Assembly: GCA_029204225.1 (NCBI GenBank)
Contig: CM055100.1
Location: 4,450,111-4,514,110, forward strand
Direction of reading: 5' to 3'
Length of the DNA: 64,000 nt
DNA from: Diphasiastrum complanatum
Taxonomy: Eukaryota > Streptophyta > Lycopodiopsida > Lycopodiales > Lycopodiaceae
Below the pieces are notes generated by a model. The model did no database searches. It saw only the letters and a program-made list of their open reading frames with translations, and was not told the origin of the DNA. Shown piece by piece: positions 46,966-58,312 of the stretch (positions are counted from its first letter, which is position 1; each line of letters begins with the position of its first letter). The position numbers were made by a program, and so were the translations under genes.

Positions 46966-47599
46966 TTTAGATCATTATGATCCAATCCACTTGAATGATC
47001 TTTGGTTAGAAAGAGAAATACACTACCAATCTAACCAATGTAAAAAAATCAGCATCTACACACAAAATGAGATGAAAACATTAATAGAACTTAATCAAAC
47101 TTAAATGAAATGATAAAGTACTGGTGCTGTCCGTACAAAACCAACAAGCTACTGTATTTCACACATGTGGATCCAAAAATAGCATTTATGAATCATTCTA
47201 CACATAGAATTGCAAGCAATATATAGTGCACCAATGGATAGTAGAACCCAAGAGAACCATGGATAAGCATGAAATGAGATAGATAAGAGAGAAGATCACT
47301 CTCTCCGTGAGTTACATCCTTTTATAACAGGTCCAAACCCTATTTGGCCACTTGGATTTCCCTCCAAAATGCAAACCCTACTATTTTTGGGCCTAGATTC
47401 AATGTACCCAACTATTCAAATTTGAATCTACTCAAACTCGCATTCTAACTTTCCCACACTTTCAAAAAGTGTTTATTCAAATGAAATATAGACTAATGAA
47501 CTTTGAAAAGTCAATCTCTAAGTCTAAAACAAGTTTTGGCTTCACTATGCCAAATATGAAAATATTGACGAAATGATCAAACTAGTTGAATCTTTCACA
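46966..47599 (-). repeat. Element G 5' LTR (minus strand)
   Basis: Starts TGTGAAAGATTCAACTAG on the minus strand. It is homologous over its length to 48455-49164 on the plus strand: shared GAAAGTGTGGGAAAGTT, ATTCAAATTTGAAT, ATCCATTGGTGCACT, TTTTTGGATCCACA and GTAGATGCTGATTTTT. The TATA candidate TTATAAAAGG is at 47322-47331 in reverse. Confidence 0.8.
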
Positions 47600-47718
47600 A
47601 TCTTCACCTACTCTATTTCAAGTTGGATGGAAAGTTTGGAATCTATCTTTTGATTTATGATGGTGGCATTTTTTTCACTAACCTTTGTGGAAATTGAAGA
47701 TCAAGCATTGATGAGATC

Positions 47719-48459
47719 TTGTTGGATCTAGATCATATGTTTGAGAAGGAGTATTTTCAGAGGTTCAGGTCTAAAGATATTCATATCTTTTATATCTTTG
47801 ATAATCAAGAGAAAGCTAAGCAAGTGGAAGTGACTCATTTTGCTTTTGGAGGTTCATTTTGTTACTCATCCATGGCTAAGTTCTCAAGTGTTGAGTTACT
47901 TGATGCCAATACTTGGAGATTGTCAATTTTTGGTGAATTTGTGGTCTTTTTCTTGTGTCAAGTAGATCTTGAAGAAGGACTAGTGCTACCACTTAGTTAT
48001 ATGGAGTCATGTAGTGCTGGATTAGCATCATTGATGTACTCACTTACTCATGGATTTCCAAGGTTTGATGGTTTCTTGTGGCAAGATGGAGATGGAGACT
48101 CATTCATGGAATTTTATGGTGGAGACATATCAAGAAAGGACAAAGTTGGAGGAGACAGACAAGCAAGTGGTCATCACTCACATTTATTGTTTGGTTGCTA
48201 TAATTTTCCAGAGAGTTCAAGGTTTGAAACATGGAGGAATCATTTCATTCACATTCTATTTGGTTCTTCATGTTCTAGTTATATCTTGATGTGTAAAATT
48301 GATGTAAGAAATAGAGAAGCATCCAATTTGAACAATATTCTCTATATCAATTATGGAAACTACTTTAGAATGTTAGAAAGGAGGTCTATACTTAGGATGG
48401 AGATTATTCTAAAGTTGGATCAAAGTTCTATGCCAAAACTAGTTGAAGAGGGAGTGTGA
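47719..48459 (+). CDS. Unknown 246-codon ORF at the 3' end of element H
   Basis: Open from a TTG at 47719 (first ATG at 47737) to a TGA at 48457-48459 that overlaps the LTR start, giving the same VEEGV ending as the element B polyprotein. The body has no RNase H, RT or other copia motif: it includes HIFYIFDNQEKAK, FVVFFLCQVDLEEGLVLP, GFPRFDGFLWQDGDGDSFME and a C-terminal LERRSILRMEIILKL. A frame this long without pol similarity, in a decayed region, is unusual. It could be captured host sequence or a chance frame. No function assigned. Confidence 0.4.
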   Translation: MLDLDHMFEKEYFQRFRSKDIHIFYIFDNQEKAKQVEVTHFAFGGSFCYSSMAKFSSVELLDANTWRLSIFGEFVVFFLCQVDLEEGLVLPLSYMESCSAGLASLMYSLTHGFPRFDGFLWQDGDGDSFMEFYGGDISRKDKVGGDRQASGHHSHLLFGCYNFPESSRFETWRNHFIHILFGSSCSSYILMCKIDVRNREASNLNNILYINYGNYFRMLERRSILRMEIILKLDQSSMPKLVEEGV

Positions 48460-48772
48460 AAGATTTCAACTAGTTTAGTCTAGTTTAGTCATATTTTGGT
48501 TGATTGTCAATATTAGGCCAATATGCATATTAGACTAAGAGATAAACTTTATGAAAGTTATTTTAGTCAAAATTCATCTAAATTACCACTTTTGGAAAGT
48601 GTGGGAAAGTTCTTAGGTCAAATTTGGACACATTCAAATTTGAATGTTAGATGCATTGAATCTAGTCATATTGTTGATAGGGTGTTAGGTCTAGAAAGTT
48701 CTTGGAGGGAAACCAAAGTTCAAATGAGACATGGATCTGTTATATGTAGCTTTACGCACGTGGGAAGAGACA

Positions 48773-48850
<78 letters not shown>

Positions 48851-49164
48851 TTTATACATGAATTTTCTTGGGTTCATCTATCCATTGGTGCACTGTCTTG
48901 ATTATATCTTGCAATCTTGAATTAGAATGCTCATATTTTGTTATTTTTGGATCCACACGTGGGAAGTACAGTAGGGTACTGTTATTGTATGGACATCAAC
49001 TTCATTTTATCATATATTTGATGTTTGATCAAGTTCTTATTGAGTTTGCATCTCTTTCATTGAGTAGATGCTGATTTTTCTACATTGGCAATGTTGTTGA
49101 TTGTGTTGTCTTGCTAACCAAAGATAAAGGGACACATTTTGGATCTGATCTGAAATTCTTCACA
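48455..49164 (+). repeat. Element H 3' LTR with (CT)n tract
   Basis: Inverted relative of the G LTR. A pure CT run of about 70 bp at 48776-48846 replaces the short CTCTCTC segment of the G copy and lies just downstream of the expected TATA position. Contains GCACGTGGGAAG (48756-48767) and CACACGTGGGAAG (48954-48966). Confidence 0.85.
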
Positions 49165-49690
49165 TACCCACCAAGGGTCTTCTCCTTTCATGCTTAAAGA
49201 TGAAAAACTTGACATCATGAGAGAGTCTTCATGTGAACTCTCCTCTTCCTCTTGGCCTAGGTTTGCTTGATGCTTGCTTGAGCTTGGACTTGAAAATCCA
49301 TCTTGATCTTCACCTTTGACTTGGTTCTTCTTGAATGCACCTCCTTTTCCTTTGCTCATGATGAAAAGGGATTTGTCATCTCCATCATTGAGAGAGAGCT
49401 TCTCCATCCTTTACTTGATGTGTGTTCTCCTACTCTCCTCGGCCATGAAGACTCCTTGGAGATCTTCAAGAGAGGGCAACTTGCCCATGATTGCATAGCC
49501 TTGCACCAAGTTAGCAAAATCCACACTTAGTCTATTCAAAATCAATTGAACAAGTTCACATTCCTTAATGGAATCTCCTACAGAAGAAAGCTCCATGTTT
49601 AAGTCTTTAACTCTCAAAACACATGAATGACCATATCTTGCAAGACAAGAATAGATTCCTCTCTTAGCTTCCAAATAGAGTGGTCAACCT
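49165..49690 (-). pseudogene. Copia gag fragment (minus strand)
   Basis: Minus-strand frames read CVLRVKDLNMELSSVGDSIKE, LVQGYAIMGKLPSLEDLQG, MEKLSLNDGDDKSLF and SSHEDSLMMSSFSSLSMKGE, ending at DPWWV at the border with LTR H. It matches the gag of element D most closely. The zinc knuckle segment is deleted (ASSKHQANLGQEEEE directly follows the basic linker). Confidence 0.85.
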
Positions 49691-50981
49691 GTTTTCTCCA
49701 ATTTTATTTTTATAAAGGGATCTTTCAGTCGAACCGGAATACCCAATTTCTCTTCAAGTCCCACATGGAGAGCAAAACAAAAAAAATCATCGGCCACAAA
49801 AAAATATGAAGTTCTTTCAGGTAAGGGAATAGATGATCCATCAATAATTTCCATACAGCCATGCACCATTCATTTATTGCTCACCATAACAGCCTAGCCA
49901 TAAATTTACAAATGGATCCATGGTGGGTATGACAATTCTCCCTCCTATACTTTGAAGCTTTCACCACAGCATTTGGCCTCAAAAAGTCAGGCAATAGAGA
50001 AGCTGATATGCATCTCATAGTCTGCCCCTATTTTCCAGTTTTTGTTTAGTGAAGGCAGTTTCGAGTCAACCTAAATACCAATCTCTCCGAGTCCCACATG
50101 GTAGAGCTAAATTTACAGGTGGATTTCTGGTGAGCATGTCTATAAAGCAATGCACAGCATTAAGCCTTAAGGGATAAAACCACTGATCATGGTCCATACT
50201 CCTCTAATTTACTTCAAACTTAAATGTAAAGAATATTATTGACAATAAAATCAACTTTCAGCATTAGAAAAAATTGCTCTGTTTGAATTTTTCAAAAAAA
50301 AAATCGATACATATGGAACGCAATGACATTCCATCCAGAATTATACTTGTGGATACCCAATCTTAAATTCTTCAGTTTGCATAACTCATTATCAGTTAGA
50401 CAAATATATGACTTGCTTGGAGATGTAAAGGAGGAGCAACTCACCAAGATATCTTGGAAGTAGGAAGGATATATTCACAAACATGTAAGGGTTTGTTCTG
50501 TCATTTCTAAGGATAGAATGCAACAAGCACTTGCCTGTGATGAACAAAAGAATGAAATAGAATGATCTTAGTTATGAAAGAAGGGATTGTAATGTGTAGA
50601 TGATAAAGTATTCAAGATTTACAAGCCGTGCAAGTTTAAACTTTGGTACAATCAAGAAAAATATCAAATGCAAGATTAGCCAGCTGATCTCCCTCTTAAT
50701 GGTCGCCCAAGTGATAAAATAAACTGATATGGGTCTTACGACTCTTCATTCTTTTTACACACTCGAGCTGACACAAGCATGCTATGTTACAAAAGGGCAA
50801 GAAGAAATGCCCTTCCTATTTTCCTGGAGTGGAAATCCACTACCTGTTTTCCCAAGAAGAGCTCATACTCACATTATTATTTGTTACTACTGCAGTAGTA
50901 AATTTCCATATAACAAATTGTGTCAAGAACCTCGTTATCATTAAATAACTTTGCAGACAGGCACCTGAAACTCTCCATCCA
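49691..50981. other. 3' flank of the flippase gene; no gene recognised
   Basis: Presumably includes the 3' UTR of the ALA gene at its right end. Two diverged copies of a ~100-bp stretch occur at about 49760-49930 and 50080-50140 (AAGTCCCACATGG, GATCCATGGTGGGTATG versus GAGTCCCACATGG, GATTTCTGGTGAGCATG). No coding frame of note. Confidence 0.45.
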
Positions 50982-53900
50982 CTAGCGATTGTGACGAGCA
51001 TGCATTTTGAGCTGGCGGATCTTGTCTTCAACTCTTGCTGAGCACCCGATGGCTGTCTTATGTCTAGCCTTGGACCCCTCCCTAGACCACATTTCAGGAT
51101 CCCTTGTATGTTTCTGTAAGTGCATCATTTCCTGGAGAATATGGTGGTCCTTTGGCCAGAAAGAATTGTGTATAGCTGTAACTACAAAATAAGGAAGAAG
51201 GCAAGCGATGACAATAACCAGTACCAATATCCAATAAGAAGGTGTGGGAGCAAGAGCTTCAACAAGAACTTTGTAAGCTGTAGTTGATAGGTCAGGCTTT
51301 ATGGACCCATATACTACCAAAAACAAATACCACAATCCAATGCTACCCCATATGAACAAATGCTGAATCCAAGTGAAATAGCTGATGATAAGGGCAATTT
51401 GCAAGTTGACCGTCCAGACGACACAAGTATACATGGCTGCCCCCAATTCCTCAAGTCCCACAGTTTGACCACCCTTACGAAATGCTTGATGCTGGTATAT
51501 GTTAATTGCAAAAAAATATGTGATAGCTGAGCTACATAAACCATTGAACATCCAAGCTAGAATATAGGGCCAGTTGAAAAACATATTTTTGGTACCTTGT
51601 TGATAAAGAGTTGGAAACTGCAAAATCATCATCTTCAAAGAATTAGGACCAGTAATAAAAGGTCATTTAAAGTACACATACAAAACATTTCCAAATACAC
51701 ATATGGGCACAAGTTATTCACCTCCAGACAGACCCGTGCTGGAACATCTTTCTCAAAAACTCCGAGTGCCAGCACTGGTAGTGATGAGAAAAACACATTG
51801 AACAGGGACATATACCAATCATTGTAGGCACTCTGACCAGAGAAGCTTGTGTAGGCTTCGAAGTAAAACAGTGTAAGGCCGAAGGTGATGTTTTTATAGA
51901 AGAAATAGCAAATCTGCAACCAGTATTAAACTAGAATGATGAGCTATCAACACATTTCCTTCTCACTGCTCAACCACAGGAACATGAAATCTTATGTGGT
52001 AAACGATAGAGCATTATACAAGTGAAATCCTTGCAAAAGCTTATTAAAATAATCAGCAGCCTTCAGCAACTTTTTCTCATTTCCTTAAAATTAACAGCTT
52101 AATAAGGCTTGGCCCCAGAAATGAATTAGGGGATTTGAAAAGTCACAGCAACTAGTTTAGTTTCCACAATCTGCCCTAATCAGGTAGTTGCCAATATATA
52201 AAACATTATCTTTAGCAATACCTAGGCTCCTAAAAAACATGTAGAATAAACCCAGTAGATTTATACCAATTTCAATAAACAAAATTGATCAGCCAAAAGG
52301 TCATGAGCTGCATAAATGGATGATAAACTAGTTTGTTACACTTTCAATGGCTTTAAATAGGCTCCAAAATGTACCATTATTGAAATTCGCTTATAACACC
52401 AATGGCCATGCACAATCAGCAACCGCTCAAGGAAACGAAATTGTGCAATTGCAAAATCACTGGCCATTACTGCCTGCAGGAATAAGGACATCCACAAACG
52501 GTATCAGTGTGATGTCGGGAGAAGCTCTACACGTAGTTTACACATTCCTTGAAAACTTTGTAACCTGCAAGAAAGGTGATATAACCACAAGGCTTGCATA
52601 TTCTCATAGAAAAGGATGTCTACAAATGGATTACTGACTATAACCTCACAAGTTGTAACCATTGAACTAACAAATGATCTCACGATAGATATCGTGCTGT
52701 TTGGCGTAGTATAGTACTTGAACAAAACAAAAACATAGACATGCAATCTTTAACTCTATGGAGTCCACCCACAAAGTATTATATCATCAACTCCATGAAT
52801 AGCATGGACCAAATGCTACAACAACCCTACTCATAGATATATAAGGAACCTCACATATCAGATATAAGAATCACTTAATGACTTGGAATATATGACTATT
52901 TTTTGGGCAGTAAAAGGTCCATGTTGACAGTCATATTATTGCATGAGGCCCTCAATTATCATATTAAGTTGCCCATCAAGCCTGATTGTATAGCTAATGA
53001 ACATCTATGAGTGCCATTGGAATATGTTCAATTTGATTTGTGTTTACGCCATAATCACTTCAAAGCTTGCTGACTTAAATAAATATCAATCTTTTGTCTA
53101 GCATAATATCTGGCATAACAAAGGAGACATGCAATCTTCAACCCTATGGAGTCCACAACCACAGTCTTGGACCATTAACTTCATCATGCACAGCATAGAC
53201 CAAATGCTACGACATACCTAGTACCTACTCATGTCATCAGCACCCTAGAGTAGGTGCAGGTCACATGCACAAACATATGTCCACACTAGCTTTCATAAAT
53301 CTGTACAGCGATCAACCTGCAGAGTTTCTATCCCCTCAAAGAAAATAACAAGCTGGCTTGGTTAAACCTAGATCATAATCTAAAACACCTGACGACACTC
53401 TGAAAAGTATTAAAAAGAAAAATGGAGAACCTAATTTTGTGAAATGAAAGCAGAAAAGCAGAATAGGATTCAATCAATTTCTCAAATTAAAAAGCTTGCA
53501 AAGCCCACCTGCATGCCTTCAACTCCACTGATACCAACACCAATATCTGCTTCCTGTATCATGCCCACATCGTTTGCACCATCGCCAATTGCGAGGGTTG
53601 TCTTGCCAGTACCTTTTCGGACCAGCTGTGTCACCTGTTAAACGAAGTCCTCTTCAGAATTTCAAAAGTTTCTCTAAGAAGCTATATTATGTGCCTTAGA
53701 GAACCTCAGAAGAAAAGGCACTGAAAGTAAGATCATCTCCAATTTGAGGAAAAAAAAAGTTCAAATCCAAATTGACAGAGCAAAACTTTGGGTTCTCACC
53801 AATGCTTTCTGTTTGGGTGAAACACGACAACAGATGACAGATGCACAGCTGGTGGCCAGTCTCAGCAGCTCGTCCTTCAAGCTATCTTTCAAAGCATAAG

Positions 53901-56900
53901 ACAAAGCTTTACCATCAATTATCAGTGCAAATGCAGAATCTTCATTGCTTTCACTGATTATTTTCTGCTGTCCATTGCTTATCTGCTGAGTGATACTTTC
54001 CATGGATACCTGTATATTCAGTGAAAATGCTCAAAGCTCAAAACCAGTATTGGCTATTCCCCTGACTGTTACAGTCAATATCTGCCTTAAATCAAACTGT
54101 GACTCCAGATCCACCAAAGCCAATGGCACACATTACCTTCGTCAGCATTTCCTTGTCCTGGGATTGCTCTGCAGCTTTTGCTTCACTAGAGTTCTCTAAG
54201 GATATGATTATTTGTTGCATACCTTGACGTAGCAAACTGCAAGCAAACCTGCGGAGAGAAAACCAAATACTCCATTAAGATCCGAAGTAGCTCCTAATGA
54301 TTGAAGCTTTTCTGTGCCCTGAGCTTTTATGCTTGGTATCCTTTCTTTCTTCACTTGTCACACTTCATTAAGCTGTAATCTGCAGCAGTTTAGAATCAAG
54401 TTGGATGAATGAGAAAGAAACTAACCCAATATTGATTGCAGTCTCCATTTTATCACCTGTAAGAACCCAAATCTTCAGGCCAGCTTGTGCCAAGTGATCA
54501 ATGCATTCAGGGACCTGAAAATGAGATGGCCTCACAATGTCACGTTTAAGAGTGATAACTGTGCATGGTAATGCAGAAAACTAGAAAAGATAGTTTATAT
54601 CTCTACGTAGCCCTAGGGGCAGCAAATACTTGGGAGGCTACGGAAGGATTCCAAAACAACAACGTTGAATACCTACCCCTTTCTGTAGTTTGTCTTCGAC
54701 TGCAGTGGCTCCCACTAGAATCAGATCCTTTTCTATTTTCTCTGATGCCTCATCTAGTAGCTCTTCACGATTTGCACCAACAGTCGTTTTTGCCTTCACA
54801 AATATGGCATTCCATTCTGTGTATTCAGCCTCATCAAGCTTGCGATATGCAAGAGCTAAAGTTCGCAGTCCAGCATCACCATAGGTTGCAAGGTGCTTCT
54901 TTGTTGAATCTTCATACTTTCGGCCGTTATTTTTTAGCCTCTCAAAAATAACACTGCAAAAATAGTACATCTCATTCTTAGAAACCTCCAATCAAAGCCT
55001 TTATCTCCACTTGCCATACCTTCCCCAAGTGTACCTCACCAGACCCTTCTCTGTTTTACTTTGTGAAAAAGGAGCTATTAAAAGTAAATCCTTTCACTTA
55101 CCCATGTCCTACTGAACACATGATAATGATAGGTGAGGTGGTGTTTTTAGAAATATACCTATCTGCACCCTTGCAAAAGAGAAAAATTTGGCCAGACTCA
55201 TCCTGCACTACCACAGACATTCGCTTGCGTGTGCTATTGAATTCAAGGAGATTGAGAATTTTGTACTCTCTGCCGACACAGCAGCCAAGTATCAGCTTCT
55301 GTTTGCAAAACATTGTCCATAATATAGTGCTACGAACAAAAACATAAGAACATTGTGTCTCTTTGGATTTTCTCCTTAAGGTAATTGCTTTTTAGCTAGC
55401 TTTGACGAGCTTTAAGAAGCCAGTGTTGTTTGAAGCTAAGTTACCTTTGTACCCTCTTTAAGGTTGTTGGATCAAACTCTCGTAAGAGCACACTTGACTG
55501 TGTCCTTTTGTAAAACTCAAAGCCCAGCTCCCTTGCAGCTACGACAAAGGATGCCTCATCAGGTGATTCTGCTTCATATGATATTGTTCCTGTACTTGCA
55601 TCTTCTTCAGGAATAGCGGTCTGGCATATTGCTAGGATACGTAAGAACATTCTTATATCATCAGAATGGGGCTCATGTATCCAATTTCCATTCATGATTC
55701 GATCATCTTGGAAATTAAAGCCTTTCACATGGGGCTTTGAAGTCATTTCAATACCTGAGTCCTCCCCATTAATGTTTTCAGACTCAACAGCAGCATCCGT
55801 GTCTGGTGACCCTTTCCCAAGTCTTTTAGCAGTAGCTTTCTCAACTTCAGTCACACCTTTTCCATACGGAGTTCCAGCAATGGAACATTTGATAAACTCC
55901 ATCATGTTACATGTCAGAGTGCCAGTTTTGTCTGAGAGGATAGTATCTACCATTCCTAATTCTTCATTCAAGTTTGATGTGCGAGCACGGGCTGGAGTAT
56001 CTGTCTCTGGATAGTACATCTCAAGATCTTGATTTATGAACATTGCCTGCAGCACTTTAACAATCTCAATGGAAACGTAAAGAGATATTGGAATCAGATA
56101 CCCATACAAGATGAGAGCTGTCACTAAATGCAGAAGAGCAGCAACAACTGATTTTTTTGGATTGAAAAAAATTGTGGTATCATCGGGCCTCATGTACCAC
56201 CACTTTGGCATGTCGTACTTAGTCTTTAGCCCAAACACGATTGATCCAACTGTACCAATCAAAAGTAAAACGCTGAAGAGGAGATAGATAATGTAGTCCA
56301 TTTTTCGTTCAATGCTACTCCTTTTCGAGGGTGGCTCAGTGGAATTTTGCATCACTTTCGTGTCATGACCACTAAAAATCACAACCCCATAGACAAAGGT
56401 GGTGTTCCGAAGCTTGGAATCTCGAAGTAAAATCTGCTGTGGACCAAGAGGAATAACGTCCTCATTATATTCTAGGTTTCCAACGAAAGTATAAAGATCT
56501 GCATTTGGATCCTCACATTTTATAATACCGCGAAAATTACCAAATTCCGAATCTTCATCCAGCTCTACAGTTCGCTCAGGCGACTTTTTCAGCTTCAAAT
56601 TAGTCTCTCCATCAAGATTCATGGTCTCCACATAGCATATTCCGTCGGGGTAGCTTGATGAGAGCAATAGTAGATCAGCTGGAAAGAAATTATCTTTTTC
56701 CACAAGAACTACATCTCCAACTTGGAGTTTCTGCCACTGTGTCAATTCAAATTTGCCACCCCCAACATGAACCTTCACCTTCCGCTTGTTCACCTCTTCA
56801 TCCTGCCATCCTCGCCAGATAGACTCTTGTTAGACCGTTAGCCCAATTTTATGGTATGAGTATTCACATTCAGAAACAGATTTTTACAAGCAAATAATAG

Positions 56901-57811
56901 CTCATATAAAGATCTCACCTCTTCTTCTAACATGTCATGAATATGCATATCCTCAAAGAAATTTCCAAGTAGATGATAGCTGATAGAAAGTCCTTAAGGA
57001 GAGATTACAGCCCATAAAAAGTGAGAAATGTAAGAGTCTTCAGCCGTTAAGGTCTGCCTCGCAGTCCTTTATGCTGACGGATTTTCTAGGGATCTTTCCA
57101 CTGGGTTCAACGGCCATTCATTTATGGTTCGGCCAAACCACTAGGTTTAAAGACGGTTTTCGATAAAAGCTCAGTTTAACGGCCTCTGCCATAAAGTCCA
57201 TTTCGAGTTCTCAAGAAGTTTGGCCTCAGCATATATTTTACCGAGTGGAAAGGTCATAACTATGAAATCCATTCCAAGTATGCAAAGATCTTTAAGTATG
57301 CACTTTATGCAACAGGAATCATCAAGCTCGTTTGATTCATCATCTTTTTCATATAAGAACTCTATAGAAACTTTATATAATAGGAATTGATGAAGCCTTG
57401 TAATGTGAAGTATACCTGTAAAAAGCGTCTCCAATCTTCAATGGCCTCTTTTGTCATACTCAATCCCACCACGAAGACTAGCGGGGCAATGAGACTGGCT
57501 GCGGTGAAGGGTGCCAGAGGAGTGAGAGAGAGAGCTGCTGCAAACAGGAAGTAGAGATTGGCCACCCTGCGGAACTGCTCAAATAATGCCTTTGGGAAGA
57601 AAGTGACAACGTTGTATTTGGTGGTGGAAACATAGTTGGAGCGATACTTGAAGGGCTTGGCTTTGTGCAATGAGGGCTGGTTACAATAGACAACACGAGA
57701 GAAGCCGGGGCCTGTCACAGGCACTGGCACATTGCCTTCCGCAACAGATGGCCTTGAACAAGCATACGAGTAGAGCTTGCTCAATCTTATTCTATTCTTC
57801 TTTTGCGCCAT
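50982..57811 (-). CDS. ALA: P4-type phospholipid-transporting ATPase (flippase), ALA family; 11 exons
   Basis: P4-ATPases flip aminophospholipids and related lipids from the outer to the cytosolic leaflet using ATP, usually with an ALIS/CDC50 subunit. The gene is on the minus strand. Exons: 57416-57811, 55445-56802, 55159-55269, 54677-54953, 54426-54514, 54137-54248, 53800-54009, 53509-53634, 52375-52473, 51722-51913, 50982-51617. All introns are GT-AG and all phases agree, giving 1201 residues, the family's length. Motifs: N-terminal P4 block [19 protein letters not shown] (exon 1), actuator DGET near residue 196, PISL of membrane segment 4 near 370, phosphorylation site DKTGTLT with D423, nucleotide-binding KGAD, hinge GDGANDV near 868, and four or more C-terminal membrane helices ending in a basic tail. 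The N-terminus (LSKLYSYAC...[11 protein letters not shown]) resembles the Arabidopsis ALA4-ALA12 cluster. The start is the first ATG before that conserved block. It looks fully functional. Confidence 0.96.
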
Positions 57812-58312
57812 TCGACTGCCTCCTCCCCTAAATTTCTGTTCTATAATAGTGTTTGACTTATAACCAGCTTTGATTATGCGATTGACGATGTCGTATGCTA
57901 CCTCTGGAGACTGGATCTCAGTACAATATCATCAATCTAACAACAAGTGATAATCAAAGCTGAGGAATGATACTATTACGGAACTAAATGGCCAGCAAAA
58001 ACACCACACTTGCTAGATTATTCGGAAACCGTTTGATATGAAGAAGTTTCTCAAAATTCCTTCTGCTAAATCCTTCAAGACAAAAACTTGCAGAAAACAT
58101 GAGTTTTTAGCTTAGAATCATCACAGGCACACAAACCAGTATCTGCAACATAATCCAAAGAAATCCCAGAAGCTATCCAATACATATATATGGGCTTACA
58201 CAAACCCACTTCTTTTAATGTAGCTATAGCTTCAAACAATGAAGGATATGAAAGCCTGAGGCTTAATTGATATGCAGGAAGCTAAGAGAGTAGCAGTTTT
58301 TGCTCAAAATCA
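57812..58312 (-). promoter_or_regulatory. Probable 5' UTR and proximal upstream region of the flippase gene
   Basis: AT-rich sequence upstream of the minus-strand ATG with no competing frame. A 5' UTR intron is possible: on the minus strand ATATCATTCCTCAG-like acceptor words occur, but nothing certain. No exact TATA box assigned. Confidence 0.4.

Larger units (their letters stand above)
44997..47599 (-). mobile_element. Copia element G, 5' half only, minus strand
   Basis: Minus-strand copia with its 5' LTR (46966-47599), leader and gag-protease-integrase start. The coding part stops abruptly at 44997, just after FIDDFS of integrase, where the LTR stub of relic I begins. No 3' part is in the window. 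Confidence 0.8.
47600..49164 (+). mobile_element. Element H, 3' portion with unknown ORF and 3' LTR
   Basis: Plus-strand partner of G: an interior of ~855 bp with one long frame, the purine tract GAAGAGGGAG, and a 3' LTR (48455-49164, TGTGAAAG...CTTCACA). Its 5' LTR and PBS are not present; instead the G LTR of the same family stands head to head at 47599. The right end abuts a minus-strand gag fragment exactly at PWWV. Confidence 0.7.

Noticed and set aside
50982-57811. Flippase as a pseudogene because its open frames are discontinuous
   Set aside because: The gaps are introns: all borders are GT-AG and the 11 exons sum to 3606 nt with consistent phases.
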